From contig DASZSV010000053.1 in NCBI GenBank assembly GCA_035548495.1, forward strand, positions 12,097 through 76,096: 64,000 bases of DNA. Reading direction: 5' to 3'. The notes under the pieces are model-generated. The model had not been told where the DNA came from. It searched no databases and saw only the letters and a program-made list of their open reading frames with translations. Positions 26,271 through 35,139 of the stretch are shown piece by piece; position 1 is the first letter of the stretch, and each line of letters begins with the position of its first letter. The stretch is from CAILZL01 sp035548495. GTDB taxonomy: Bacteria > Pseudomonadota > Gammaproteobacteria > Steroidobacterales > Steroidobacteraceae. The position numbers and the translations under genes were made by a program.

Positions 26271-26885
26271 TTAGCGCAAGCCCTGGATGTAGGACGCCAG
26301 TGCCTTGATCTGATCGTCACTCAGCTTGCCTGCTTCCGTTTCCATGATTTCACCCTGGGTCTTATCAGTGGTGCGGGTATGGGAACGATAGTTCTGCAAC
26401 TGCAACACCACATATGCTGATTTCTGACCATGCAGAGATGGATAACCAGCTGCAGGGTTACCATGACCATCGGGACCATGGCAGGCCATGCATGCAGTGA
26501 CCTTGCTGCTTGCCACACCACCCTGATAGATGGAACGGCCCAGTGCCACACTGGAAGGCTCTGCCTCACCGCCTTTTACTTTCTGCGAGGAAAAATACGC
26601 AGCTACGTCCTCCATATCCTGCTCGCTCAACGCCTGGGCCTGCGGCGACATCAGCGGATTGGAACGTTCACCGGCCTTGAATGCCTTTAACTGTTTGACG
26701 ATGTATGACGCATGTTGACCGGCGAGATTGGGCCATTCCGGTCCATTGCTGTTGCCATCCATGCCATGACATGCCACGCACGCCGCGGCCTTGGCCTGAC
26801 CTGCGGCGGCATCACCGGCAGCGCGTGAAACGCCCATTGCCAATGCCAGTGTTACTGCGGTTGCAAACAGAATTCCAGACTTCAT
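26271..26885 (-). CDS. Cytochrome c4 (dihaem, periplasmic)
   Basis: A 204-aa electron carrier to terminal oxidases. Signal peptide MKSGILFATAVTLALAMGVSRA; two haem-binding motifs, CVACH and CMACH, each in a repeated half with GPEWPNLAGQHASYIVKQL and GYPSLHGQKSAYVVLQL. The repeated halves are the hallmark of c4. ATG at 26885 has GGAG upstream; the open frame to 27017 is an extension. Divergent from engB. Confidence 0.94.
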   Translation of the reverse strand: MKSGILFATAVTLALAMGVSRAAGDAAAGQAKAAACVACHGMDGNSNGPEWPNLAGQHASYIVKQLKAFKAGERSNPLMSPQAQALSEQDMEDVAAYFSSQKVKGGEAEPSSVALGRSIYQGGVASSKVTACMACHGPDGHGNPAAGYPSLHGQKSAYVVLQLQNYRSHTRTTDKTQGEIMETEAGKLSDDQIKALASYIQGLR

Positions 26886-27022
26886 ACTCACTCCGGCTGC
26901 AAAAATTGACTTCAAGGGATTGCCGATCGCCCGCGGAATTCTTGTTGCGATCGAACCCGGCAAGGCGCGGAATTGTACACTACGCGTCCTGCATTGCATT
27001 GGTTTCAGCGTTTCCATAAAGC

Positions 27023-27610
27023 ATGTCCTACTATCCTGATGTCAACTATCTGTGCGGCGCATGGCAAAGCCCGCAATTTCCCGCAGATTCCGGTGTTGAA
27101 GCGGCTTTTGCCGGGCGCTCCAACAGCGGTAAATCCAGCGCCATCAATGCCATCACCGGCCGCATTGCACTGGCACGCACCAGCAAGACACCGGGGCGCA
27201 CGCAGTTGATCAATTTCTTTTCGCTTGGCGAATCACAACGGCTGGTGGATCTGCCCGGTTATGGTTTTGCCAAGGTGCCACCGGCCATGCAGCAGCACTG
27301 GCATGAATTGATGAGCAGTTACTTTGAGCAACGGCGCAGCCTGCACGGACTGATCATTCTGATGGACGCGCGCCATCCATTGAAGGATACGGACTGGATG
27401 ATGCTTGAGTGGGGCAATGCACGCGGCATTGCTGTCCACGTGCTGCTCAGCAAGGCTGACAAACTTTCGCAATCAGAATCCATCAAAGCATTGCGCGCGG
27501 TGACCACCGAACTCGGGAACAAAGCCACTGTGCAGTTGTTCTCGGCGACTTCCCGTCGCGGCGTCGACGAAGCGCGTAAAATTCTGGACAACATGCTGAA
27601 GAACAACTGA
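27023..27610 (+). CDS. engB: Ribosome biogenesis GTPase EngB/YsxC
   Basis: A 195-aa GTPase for 50S assembly. G1 is GRSNSGKSSAINA, G2 has the Thr in TSKTPGRTQLINFF, G3 is DLPGYGFAKVP, G4 is LSKADK, and the Ser-Ala region is LFSATSRRG. All are intact. Divergent from cytochrome c4; the same neighbourhood occurs in many gammaproteobacteria. Confidence 0.96.
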   Translation: MSYYPDVNYLCGAWQSPQFPADSGVEAAFAGRSNSGKSSAINAITGRIALARTSKTPGRTQLINFFSLGESQRLVDLPGYGFAKVPPAMQQHWHELMSSYFEQRRSLHGLIILMDARHPLKDTDWMMLEWGNARGIAVHVLLSKADKLSQSESIKALRAVTTELGNKATVQLFSATSRRGVDEARKILDNMLKNN

Positions 27611-27900
27611 CGGCGTTGCGCAGTATTTTTTCGTGAGCATTGCATGGACAGCAATGCAATTTCTACCCATCAGGTATGCACCACCTGCAAGCGCAACCAG
27701 AGTCACAGGCACATTAAAAGTGCCGGCAGCACAAGCCGTTTTCGCTAACAACTCAGCGGTCTCCACCAAATAGCCGTCATTAACTGCATATTTGATTTGT
27801 TGCCGATGATGGCGCAGTTCTTGCTCAGTAAGTCTCCGGCGTGCCCGGCAACGGGCGATCAATATCTTCAGATCAAACGAGACACTCAGAGGAGAACGTT
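27611..27900. other. Spacer engB-focA with an uncertain minus-strand frame
   Basis: About 290 bp without a clear gene. On the minus strand a frame stays open from 27916 into engB and reads plausibly over the spacer itself (RARRRLTEQELRHHRQQIKY, then a hydrophobic stretch FNVPVTLVALAGGAYLMG). It lacks a good start and overlaps both neighbours. It could be a gene remnant; I recognise no family. Confidence 0.3.
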
Positions 27901-28713
27901 GTGGCTTATCTAGCACCTGCGGAATTTGTTAAAAAGATGGTCGATGCCGGTGAATCAAAAATATTCATGCATCCGCGTGATGCGTTGATCAGGGCATTCA
28001 TGGCAGGCGCAATCCTCGCGCTCGCAGCCGCGTTTGCAGTAACCATTACCACCAACACAGGCAACGCCTTGGCCGGCGCAATTCTGTTTCCGGTGGGCTT
28101 TTGCATGTTGTACTTGATGGGATTTGATTTGCTGACCGGTGTATTCATGCTCACTCCGCTGGCGTTGATCGACAAGCGGCCGGGTGTCACTGCCGGTGGC
28201 GTGCTGAAAAACTGGGGCATTGTGTTCATCGGCAATTTCCTCGGTGCACTGACAGTGGCGGTCCTGATTTCAATTATTTGCACGTTTGCGTTCAGCGTTG
28301 AGCCCAATGACGTGGGCAAGAAACTCGCAAGTATTGGCGTGGCGCGCACTCTGGGTTACGCCGCACATGGTGCCGCCGGAATGTTTACCCTGTTCGTGCG
28401 CGGCGCACTTTGCAACTGGATGGTTTCAACCGGTGTCGTAGGCGCGATGATCTCCACTTCAGTAAGCGGCAAGGTCATCGCCATGTGGATGCCCATCATG
28501 GTGTTCTTCTACATGACATTCGAACACTCAGTAGTCAACATGTTTCTGTTTCCTTCCGCATTGATGATGCATGGTGCATTCTCCATTTCGGACTATTTCA
28601 TATGGAATGAAATTCCCACCGTGCTTGGCAATCTGGTGGGAGGCATTTCATTTACCGGTTTGACTTTGTATGCAACACATGTCAGAACGGCGCCGCAACG
28701 CACATTGAAGTAA
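27901..28713 (+). CDS. Formate/nitrite transporter (FNT family)
   Basis: A 270-aa membrane channel with six hydrophobic segments, among them AFMAGAILALAAAFAVTIT and GMFTLFVRGALCNWMVSTGV, the latter being the FNT pore block. FEHSVVNMFLFPSALMM is the second signature. Start is GTG at 27901 (MAYLAPAEFV) with AGGAG 6 bp upstream. It is followed by a PP2C/kinase fusion gene, a pair seen in nitrite/nitrate assimilation clusters; nitrite is therefore the likely substrate, by inference. Confidence 0.92.
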   Translation: MAYLAPAEFVKKMVDAGESKIFMHPRDALIRAFMAGAILALAAAFAVTITTNTGNALAGAILFPVGFCMLYLMGFDLLTGVFMLTPLALIDKRPGVTAGGVLKNWGIVFIGNFLGALTVAVLISIICTFAFSVEPNDVGKKLASIGVARTLGYAAHGAAGMFTLFVRGALCNWMVSTGVVGAMISTSVSGKVIAMWMPIMVFFYMTFEHSVVNMFLFPSALMMHGAFSISDYFIWNEIPTVLGNLVGGISFTGLTLYATHVRTAPQRTLK

Positions 28714-28782
28714 CGGAGTCTGCGGCCGGAAAGCGGGCCCCGATCGACCAACATTGGGGTCCACCGCACTACTGCCTGAATA

Positions 28783-30516
28783 ATGTCCAGAGAACTTAAA
28801 ATCAGTATCGGGCAGTATTCGTGCAGTGGCCGCAAGCAAATCAACCAGGATTTTCACGGTTCATGCATTCCAAATCAGCCACTGCTGGGCCTGAAAGGCA
28901 TCGCAGTTGCTGTGGCCGATGGCATCAGCAGCAGTGAGGTCAGTCAGATTGCCAGTGAATCTGCCGTCAAGAGTTTCCTTGACGATTACTACTGCACCCC
29001 GGATTCATGGTCGGTACGCACCGCCGCCGAACGCGTATTGAAGGCGATCAATTCCTGGCTCTATTCCCAGACCCAGCAGAGTCAGTACCGTTTTGACAGG
29101 GAACGCGGCTTTGTCTGTACTCTGAGTGCGCTGGTTTTCAAATCAACCACCGCGCATCTGTTCAACGTTGGCGACACACGCATATATCGCCTGCGCAATA
29201 ATGTTCTCGAGCAATTGACCGAGGATCACCGGATATGGATATCTCAGCAGCACAGTTATCTTGCGCGTGCCCTGGGCGCGGCACAGCAGGTAGACATTGA
29301 TTGCCGTTCGATTCCGCTGGAACGGGATGATGTGTTCCTGCTGGCAACTGATGGTGTTTACGAACATCTGCAACCGCAGTCCATCATCGGATGCATCGCG
29401 CAGCATGCATCTGATTTGACTGTTGCCGCGCGTGACATGGTTCAGTCGGCTATTGATCACGGCAGCGATGACAACCTGACTGTGCAAATTGCAAGAGTGG
29501 ATGAACTGCCCGATCCGCAAGCGCTGGAAGCATTGCACCAGTTGTCCGGTTTGCCCCTCCCGCCGCCGTTGCAACCGCGAATGGAGTTGGATGGCTATTT
29601 GCTTCTCCGCGAACTGCATGTCAGCCACCGCAGTCACGTCTATCTGGCCGCTGACAAGGAATCCGGCATCACTGTGGCACTCAAAGTGCCATCAATTGAC
29701 CTGCAAAACGATGCAGCGTATCTGGAACGGTTCATGATGGAAGAATGGATTGCAAGACGCATCAGCAGTGCACATGTGCTCAAACCGTGCAGTATCAGCC
29801 GCAAACGCAACTATCTGTATGTGGCCATGGAATATGTGGAAGGTATGACGCTGGCACAGTGGATGATCGACAATCCCAGGCCGGATATCGAGTCAGTACG
29901 CAATATCGTCGAACAGATTGCACGGGGTTTGACCGCGTTTCACCGCATGGAAATGCTGCATCAGGACCTGCGACCGGAAAACATCATCATTGACAGTACA
30001 GGTACCGTGAAAATCATTGATTTCGGTTCGGTTCAAGTTGCCGGCATTAGCGAAGCCATACCGGACGTCATGACGGACATTCCTGGCACAGTGCAATACA
30101 TGGCGCCTGAATATTTTCTGGGCGAACCCGGCTCGACACGCTCCGATATGTTTTCGCTGGGGGTAATCACCTATCAGATGCTGTGCGGGCGATTGCCTTA
30201 TGGCGCACGTGTGCCGAAAGCGCGTTCAAGAACGGCACAGTTGAAATTGATTTACGACTCCGTGCTGAATCCAGATCATGAGATTCCTGCATGGATTGAC
30301 AGTGTATTGAAGAAAGCTGTCCACCCGGATCCGTCAAAGCGTTATGAAGAGCTGTCCGAGTTTATCTACGACCTGCGTCATCCGAGCCAGGCTTTTCTGA
30401 CTCGCTCCATGCCCCCATTGCTCGAACGCAACCCGGTACGTTTCTGGAAGACTGTATCGCTGCTTCTGCTGATCCTGATTTTGTTGTTGCTTAATATGAA
30501 ATCATCACGCCCATAA
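28783..30516 (+). CDS. PP2C-type phosphatase fused to a Ser/Thr protein kinase, C-terminal membrane anchor
   Basis: A 577-aa bifunctional signalling protein. Residues about 1-240 are a PP2C phosphatase with metal-binding INQDFHG, VAVADGISSS, LATDGVYEHL and GSDDNLTV. Residues about 265-540 are a Hanks-type kinase: VALKVP (Lys), catalytic loop HQDLRPENIII, IDFGS in place of DFG, and YMAPEYFLG. A final TM helix (TVSLLLLILILLLLNM) anchors it. It lies 69 bp after the FNT gene and probably controls nitrogen-related uptake by phosphorylation. Confidence 0.93.
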   Translation: MSRELKISIGQYSCSGRKQINQDFHGSCIPNQPLLGLKGIAVAVADGISSSEVSQIASESAVKSFLDDYYCTPDSWSVRTAAERVLKAINSWLYSQTQQSQYRFDRERGFVCTLSALVFKSTTAHLFNVGDTRIYRLRNNVLEQLTEDHRIWISQQHSYLARALGAAQQVDIDCRSIPLERDDVFLLATDGVYEHLQPQSIIGCIAQHASDLTVAARDMVQSAIDHGSDDNLTVQIARVDELPDPQALEALHQLSGLPLPPPLQPRMELDGYLLLRELHVSHRSHVYLAADKESGITVALKVPSIDLQNDAAYLERFMMEEWIARRISSAHVLKPCSISRKRNYLYVAMEYVEGMTLAQWMIDNPRPDIESVRNIVEQIARGLTAFHRMEMLHQDLRPENIIIDSTGTVKIIDFGSVQVAGISEAIPDVMTDIPGTVQYMAPEYFLGEPGSTRSDMFSLGVITYQMLCGRLPYGARVPKARSRTAQLKLIYDSVLNPDHEIPAWIDSVLKKAVHPDPSKRYEELSEFIYDLRHPSQAFLTRSMPPLLERNPVRFWKTVSLLLLILILLLLNMKSSRP

Positions 30517-30523
30517 AAAAACA

Positions 30524-30546
30524 CCCCGGTGGCATGACCACCGGGG
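30524..30546 (-). terminator. Strong minus-strand intrinsic terminator
   Basis: CCCCGGTGG (30524-30532) and CCACCGGGG (30538-30546) form a perfect 9-bp GC-rich stem with a 5-nt loop. On the minus strand it is followed after TG by seven T residues. It terminates transcription coming from the OMP gene side, or from a possible RNA in 30560-30735. Confidence 0.85.
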
Positions 30547-30549
30547 ACA

Positions 30550-30735
30550 TAAAAACCCGGGATGGGGAAATTCCGGGCTTTGGCGTCCTCACAAGGGAGG
30601 AAGCGAGAGACGCGAGCGTCCTGGCAGACGCTCACGTACTCAGAGTGGGCCCGGCGAAATTAGTTCCGGCTGGCTACCCATATTTTTTCATGACATTCCC
30701 TTAACTGATTGTTGACATATCAAGCACGGTTTCGC
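30550..30735 (-). ncRNA. Candidate structured non-coding RNA or long 3' UTR
   Basis: The 220-bp spacer between the convergent kinase and OMP genes is dense in complementary segments: CCCGG/CCGGG around 30557-30578, and GACGCGAGCGTCC-type arms around 30608-30635. It ends, on the minus strand, in a very good terminator. It could be an independent sRNA or the 3' UTR of the OMP mRNA. No known RNA family is recognised. Confidence 0.25.
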
Positions 30736-30739
30736 CGCT

Positions 30740-31267
30740 TCAAAGGAAGGTAAACACCACTCCAACGGATGCCATGTTGGTACCGCTACCCACGTCAAAA
30801 TATTCATACTCTCCGCGAATCTTGAACATCAGCACGCTGACCTGAATGCCGGCGCCAGCCGCAACGTCGGTACTGTCGCGCGATGACAGCTTGATACCGC
30901 TGCTGGTGATTTTTGAATTCCAGTTGATGGCCCCCACCTTGGCGAACAAATCCACCGGCCCTTTGTCGAGGAAGCCCACAGCAAATGCGCTGACGCCACG
31001 TGTGGTGGCCGAGTATGTAGCATCGGCCGGCTTGCCCATGTCCACATAGCTGGCTTCAACGCCGAACCATTTCAATGGTCTTACGCCCACCAGCACTTTG
31101 TATCCGGTGGCAGAATCCTTGAAATCAATATTGTTTGACGACGACGTAATGCTGACGTCCGCCTGCCCCACACTGGCGCCAAGATAAACGCCCTTGTCAA
31201 ACGCATGTGCTGACGATGTGATCGCAAGCAACACCAGACCTGATACAAACAACTGCAACTTGTTCAT
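30740..31267 (-). CDS. Small outer-membrane beta-barrel protein (OmpA/OmpW-like barrel)
   Basis: A 175-aa exported protein. Signal peptide MNKLQLFVSGLVLLAITSSAHA, then alternating amphipathic strands (GVYLGASVGQADVSI, YKVLVGVRPLKWFGVEASYVDMG) and the terminal aromatic residue in ASVGVVFTFL that BAM recognises. The length fits an eight-stranded barrel without a periplasmic domain. ATG at 31267 with AAGGGG upstream; a longer frame to 31402 is rejected. Confidence 0.85.
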   Translation of the reverse strand: MNKLQLFVSGLVLLAITSSAHAFDKGVYLGASVGQADVSITSSSNNIDFKDSATGYKVLVGVRPLKWFGVEASYVDMGKPADATYSATTRGVSAFAVGFLDKGPVDLFAKVGAINWNSKITSSGIKLSSRDSTDVAAGAGIQVSVLMFKIRGEYEYFDVGSGTNMASVGVVFTFL

Positions 31268-31474
31268 TGCAAACACCCCTTTGTTGAACATCAAACACAA
31301 GAAAGCATGAATCATGAGAAATGCGCAAGCGTAATGTTGCTTATCGGCGTCATCCGTAGTTGCCACACTGTGCGGCCGGCACCATCGTTGACACGGAACC
31401 ATGGATGACCTTGCGCAGAATGGGTACGATGAATATGCATTGCATCCGGCATCATCATCAAAGAACCAATCATC

Positions 31475-31879
31475 ATGAAAGCAAACACACTGGTTTTACT
31501 GGCACTGGCATTTCTGCTGGTGTTCTTTGCAGCAGGAGTACCGTACTGGCACATCGCCTATTCCAAAGTTGCATTGCCGGATTCATTGTACGGATGGCAA
31601 CTATGGCTGGTGCTGGCACTGCCGCTGATTCTCAGAACGTCCTGCAATGCAAAGTTTGCGCAATCCTTACTTGCCGTGGGTCTTGCCCTGCCCGCCGTGG
31701 TGATGACAAGAGTGTTGGCGGATACCGCGCACGATCCCACTTCTCACAACCTGTGGCCGTTTGAAGTGATTATTGCAGCAGCGGTTGGACTGGGCACCGC
31801 GTTGCCGGGAGCGCTGCTTGGCGGCTGGCTGGTACGGTTGTTCAAGACGCGTGACGATGAAAATGTCACGGAAGATTGA
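31475..31879 (+). CDS. Small integral membrane protein of unknown function
   Basis: 134 aa with four hydrophobic segments: TLVLLALAFLLVFFAAGVPYW, LWLVLALPLILRT, FAQSLLAVGLALPAVVMTRV, and EVIIAAAVGLGTALPGALLGGWLV. The C-terminus is charged. I do not recognise the family. It is a single gene, converging on polA with a 26-bp spacer. Confidence 0.7.
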   Translation: MKANTLVLLALAFLLVFFAAGVPYWHIAYSKVALPDSLYGWQLWLVLALPLILRTSCNAKFAQSLLAVGLALPAVVMTRVLADTAHDPTSHNLWPFEVIIAAAVGLGTALPGALLGGWLVRLFKTRDDENVTED

Positions 31880-31904
31880 CCGGCGGCATATTCAAGTCAG
31901 CTGA

Positions 31905-34619
31905 TCAATGTGCCTCATCCCAGTTTGCACCCACACCAATGTCCACTTTCAATGGCACGTGCAGTTGCGCCGCCGCTGCCATGCGTTGCCGCACCGTGGC
32001 AATCAATTCATCCTTCGCGTCGACCGGCACTTCAAAAATCAATTCGTCATGCACTTGCATGGTGAGCCGTGCACCGAGTGATGAATTCTGCAACCAGTTG
32101 TCAACGTCGATCATTGCACGCTTGATGATGTCAGCCGCAGTACCCTGCATCGGCGCGTTGATCGCACTGCGCTCTGCATACTGACGTAGCGATGCATTGC
32201 TGGAGCGTATGTCCGGAAGATACAGGCGCCTGCCAAAAACCGTTTCCACATAGCCCAGTTCACGTGCTTGCTCGCGTGTGCGGTCCATGTAGTTCTTTAC
32301 GCCAGGATAGCGCGCAAAGTAGAGATCAATGTAGTTCTGCGCTTCGCCACGTGCGATGCCAAGTTGCCGCGCCAGACCGAATGCCGACATGCCATAGATC
32401 AAACCGAAGTTCACCGCTTTGGCAGAGCGACGCTGTTCACTGGTCACCTGTTCGAGCGGCACACCCAGCACTTCAGCGGCAGTGGCCTGATGAATATCTT
32501 TGTCCGCCGCAAAAGCATTCAACAAACTTTCATCACCGGACAAGTGCGCCATAATGCGCAGCTCAATCTGTGAATAGTCCGCGGAAACCAGCACATGATC
32601 ACGCGGCGCGATAAATGCTTCGCGAATACGACGGCCTTCCGGTGAACGGATGGGTATGTTTTGCAGATTCGGATCTGTGGATGATAAACGGCCGGTTGCG
32701 GCCACAGCCTGATGATATGAAGTGTGCACACGTCCCGTGCGTGCATTGATCTGTTGCGGCAATTTGTCCGTATAGGTTGATTTCAGCTTAGCGAGTCCAC
32801 GATATTCAATGATCAGCCGCGGCAACTCATGTTCGGCAGCCAATTCTTCCAGCACATCCTCCGCAGTAGAAGGTTGACCCTTTGAGGTACGCCGTCCCAC
32901 AGGTATCTTCAATTTATCAAAAAGAATTTCCTGCAATTGCTTGGGCGAATCCACGTTGAATGGCTGCCCAGCCGCTTCGTGACAACGCTTGATCAGTTGC
33001 TGCATCTGTTCGGCCAGCTGCTGGCTTTGATGCCGGAGCAAATTCGCGTCGATCAGCACACCGTGATGTTCCATGCGCAACAAAACTGGAACCAGTGGTT
33101 GCTCAATGGTTTCGTAGAGTTCCTTGAGTTTTGGTTCGCTGGCCAGCAGTGGCCATAGCGTTTGATGCAGCTTCAAGGTGACATCGGCGTCTTCAGCTGA
33201 ATAGCGTGTCGCCGTGGTTATATCCACCTGGTCAAAACCAATCTGCCTGGCGCCCTTTCCGGTGACATCTTCATAGTGAATCGTGTCAACACCGAGATAT
33301 TTCTTCGCCACCGAATCCATATCGTGTCGTGTTGCCGTACTGTTGAGCACGTAGCTTTCCAGCATGCTGTCGTAACGCATGCCTTGAAGGTGAATGCCAT
33401 GATTGGCAAACACATGTGCGTCGTACTTGAGATGATGACCGAGTTTTGCAACCTCCGGATTTTCAAGCACAGGCTTGAGTTGTTTGAGCACCGCAGCGCG
33501 ATCCAGTTGATCCGGCACACCGGGATAGCGATGCGCCAGCGGAATGTATGCTGCATCCGCACCATCAACTGCGAGCGCGATGCCCACAATTTCTGCCGAC
33601 ATGTATTCCAGCGAGGTGGTCTCAGTGTCAACACAGATCAGCCCGGCCTTTTTCAATCTATCCAGCCATGCGTCGAGTTGTGACTGAGTCAGGACAGTTT
33701 CATAACTGGCGGATATTTGCGGTGCCGGTGCGGGAGCATCAGGTGTTGCTTCCGCTGCATCGATTGCACTGGTCTCCAGTTGCTTCAGCAATGCCTTGAA
33801 TTCATAACGTTGGTACAAGTTTTTAAGTACATCAGCATCGGCAGCTTTTGCTTGCAATGCATCAGGCGTGACATCCAGTTGCAGCTGGCATTCAATGGTT
33901 GCGAGCTTGCGTGACAATTCCAGAGTGGAAAGATTTTCACGCAGGCTCTCGCCCACCTTGCCGGTAATGTCATTGGCGTGGCCAAGCAAGTTGTCGAGCG
34001 TCTTGTATTCTGCCAGCCACTTGGCCGCCGTCTTGGGTCCCACTTTGGGCACACCGGGAATGTTGTCCGAGGTATCGCCAATCAATGCAAGATAGTCAAT
34101 GATCTGTTCGGGATATACATCAAATTTGGCTTTAACCCCTTCGCGATCCAGACGTGAATTGGTCATGGTATTGACCAGCGAGATATGCGGACTGACCAGC
34201 TGTGCCATGTCCTTGTCGCCGGTGGAAATAAGGACATCGATGTTGTCGTTGGCTGCATTGACGGCGAGTGTGCCGATCACATCATCCGCTTCGACGCCAC
34301 TGATGCGCAGCAACGGCAGCCCCATCGCTTGAACCATATCCAGCAAGGGCTGTGTTTGTGCACGCAGATCATCGGGCATGGGCGGACGATGCGCCTTGTA
34401 TTCAGCAAACAATTCATCGCGGAAGGTCTTTCCCGGTGCATCGAATACCACTGCAATGTAATCCGGTTGCTCATCCTTGATCAACTTGTGCAGCATGTTC
34501 ACCACACCCAGCATTGCGCCTGTCGGTTCGCCCTTGGAGTTGGTCAACGGCGGCAATGCATGAAAAGCACGATAGAGATATGAAGAACCGTCCACCAGCA
34601 CCAGTTTTTTGTTGCTCAT
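31905..34619 (-). CDS. polA: DNA polymerase I
   Basis: A 904-aa three-domain repair and Okazaki-processing polymerase. The 5'-3' exonuclease (KLVLVDGSSYLYRAFHAL, GVEADDVIGTLA) comes first. The 3'-5' exonuclease follows, with an intact DTETT motif, so proofreading is likely active. Then comes the polymerase domain with DYSQIELRIMAHLSGD, RRSAKAVNFGLIYGMSAFGL and QVHDELIFEV. The length is normal. lptM lies 12 bp upstream in the same direction. Confidence 0.98.
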   Translation of the reverse strand: MSNKKLVLVDGSSYLYRAFHALPPLTNSKGEPTGAMLGVVNMLHKLIKDEQPDYIAVVFDAPGKTFRDELFAEYKAHRPPMPDDLRAQTQPLLDMVQAMGLPLLRISGVEADDVIGTLAVNAANDNIDVLISTGDKDMAQLVSPHISLVNTMTNSRLDREGVKAKFDVYPEQIIDYLALIGDTSDNIPGVPKVGPKTAAKWLAEYKTLDNLLGHANDITGKVGESLRENLSTLELSRKLATIECQLQLDVTPDALQAKAADADVLKNLYQRYEFKALLKQLETSAIDAAEATPDAPAPAPQISASYETVLTQSQLDAWLDRLKKAGLICVDTETTSLEYMSAEIVGIALAVDGADAAYIPLAHRYPGVPDQLDRAAVLKQLKPVLENPEVAKLGHHLKYDAHVFANHGIHLQGMRYDSMLESYVLNSTATRHDMDSVAKKYLGVDTIHYEDVTGKGARQIGFDQVDITTATRYSAEDADVTLKLHQTLWPLLASEPKLKELYETIEQPLVPVLLRMEHHGVLIDANLLRHQSQQLAEQMQQLIKRCHEAAGQPFNVDSPKQLQEILFDKLKIPVGRRTSKGQPSTAEDVLEELAAEHELPRLIIEYRGLAKLKSTYTDKLPQQINARTGRVHTSYHQAVAATGRLSSTDPNLQNIPIRSPEGRRIREAFIAPRDHVLVSADYSQIELRIMAHLSGDESLLNAFAADKDIHQATAAEVLGVPLEQVTSEQRRSAKAVNFGLIYGMSAFGLARQLGIARGEAQNYIDLYFARYPGVKNYMDRTREQARELGYVETVFGRRLYLPDIRSSNASLRQYAERSAINAPMQGTAADIIKRAMIDVDNWLQNSSLGARLTMQVHDELIFEVPVDAKDELIATVRQRMAAAAQLHVPLKVDIGVGANWDEAH

Positions 34620-34630
34620 GATTGTGTCGC

Positions 34631-34825
34631 TTATGGCGTGCTATTCTTACTGGACGAAGAGCTCAATGACGAACTGGAGGAGGATTGTGCACTGCCAGTG
34701 GTTTGTTCTGTTGTTGCAGGGGTAATGACAACGGGTTTATTTTTTTCAGGGAGATAAAGCGGGCCTTTCAGGCCGCAGGCCGTCAGGATTGTCATTGCCA
34801 GTACCAAAGTGATCAGACGAGTCAT
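34631..34825 (-). CDS. lptM: LPS translocon maturation lipoprotein LptM (YifL)
   Basis: A 64-aa lipoprotein: short signal peptide ending in ILTAC, directly followed by the diagnostic GLKGPLYLPE. A Ser-rich tail follows. Known LptM helps disulfide maturation of LptD in the outer membrane. Usually it lies by lysA; here it precedes polA by 12 bp. Confidence 0.85.
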   Translation of the reverse strand: MTRLITLVLAMTILTACGLKGPLYLPEKNKPVVITPATTEQTTGSAQSSSSSSLSSSSSKNSTP

Positions 34826-34828
34826 GGT

Positions 34829-35137
34829 TTACTCAACGGTCTCAATCGCGTGAAGACATTGGCGTGTCTGGAGACGCCGCGCCAAAGTATAACAACCTAT
34901 CACGACCTCTTCCCATTTTGCTGCATGCGCATGTTTCCACACTGGATTGGCACGGGCCACGTGCCCAAGCAGCATGCCGTGTCCGCCTTGATCTGGATCG
35001 AGCAGAAATGGAATGTGATTGATAACCAGCTCATCATTGCCGCTGACAATCCACGTGCCCAATGGATATTTCACCACTACATCGTGCAAAACAGCTTTGT
35101 CCGTCACTTCAAAATGCGCAGGCAGATACTTGTTTCA
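34829..35137 (-). pseudogene. PaiB-like FMN-binding regulator, decayed remnant
   Basis: The frame reads YLPAHFEVTDKAVLHDVV, then VINHIPFLLDP and GMLLGHVARANPVW, which is the N-terminal half of PaiB-type proteins (usually about 205 aa). The expected initiating codon before YLPAHF is AAG instead of ATG, and the C-terminal half is missing: the frame ends in unrelated residues and a stop at 34829. An internal GTG at 35107 keeps 92 codons open. It is most likely a pseudogene. Confidence 0.7.
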
Positions 35138-35139
35138 CC

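Noticed and set aside
27473..27916. 147-codon minus-strand frame across the engB-focA spacer
   Set aside because: It overlaps both engB and focA on the other strand, has no good start signal, and I recognise no family. I kept it only as a note on the spacer.
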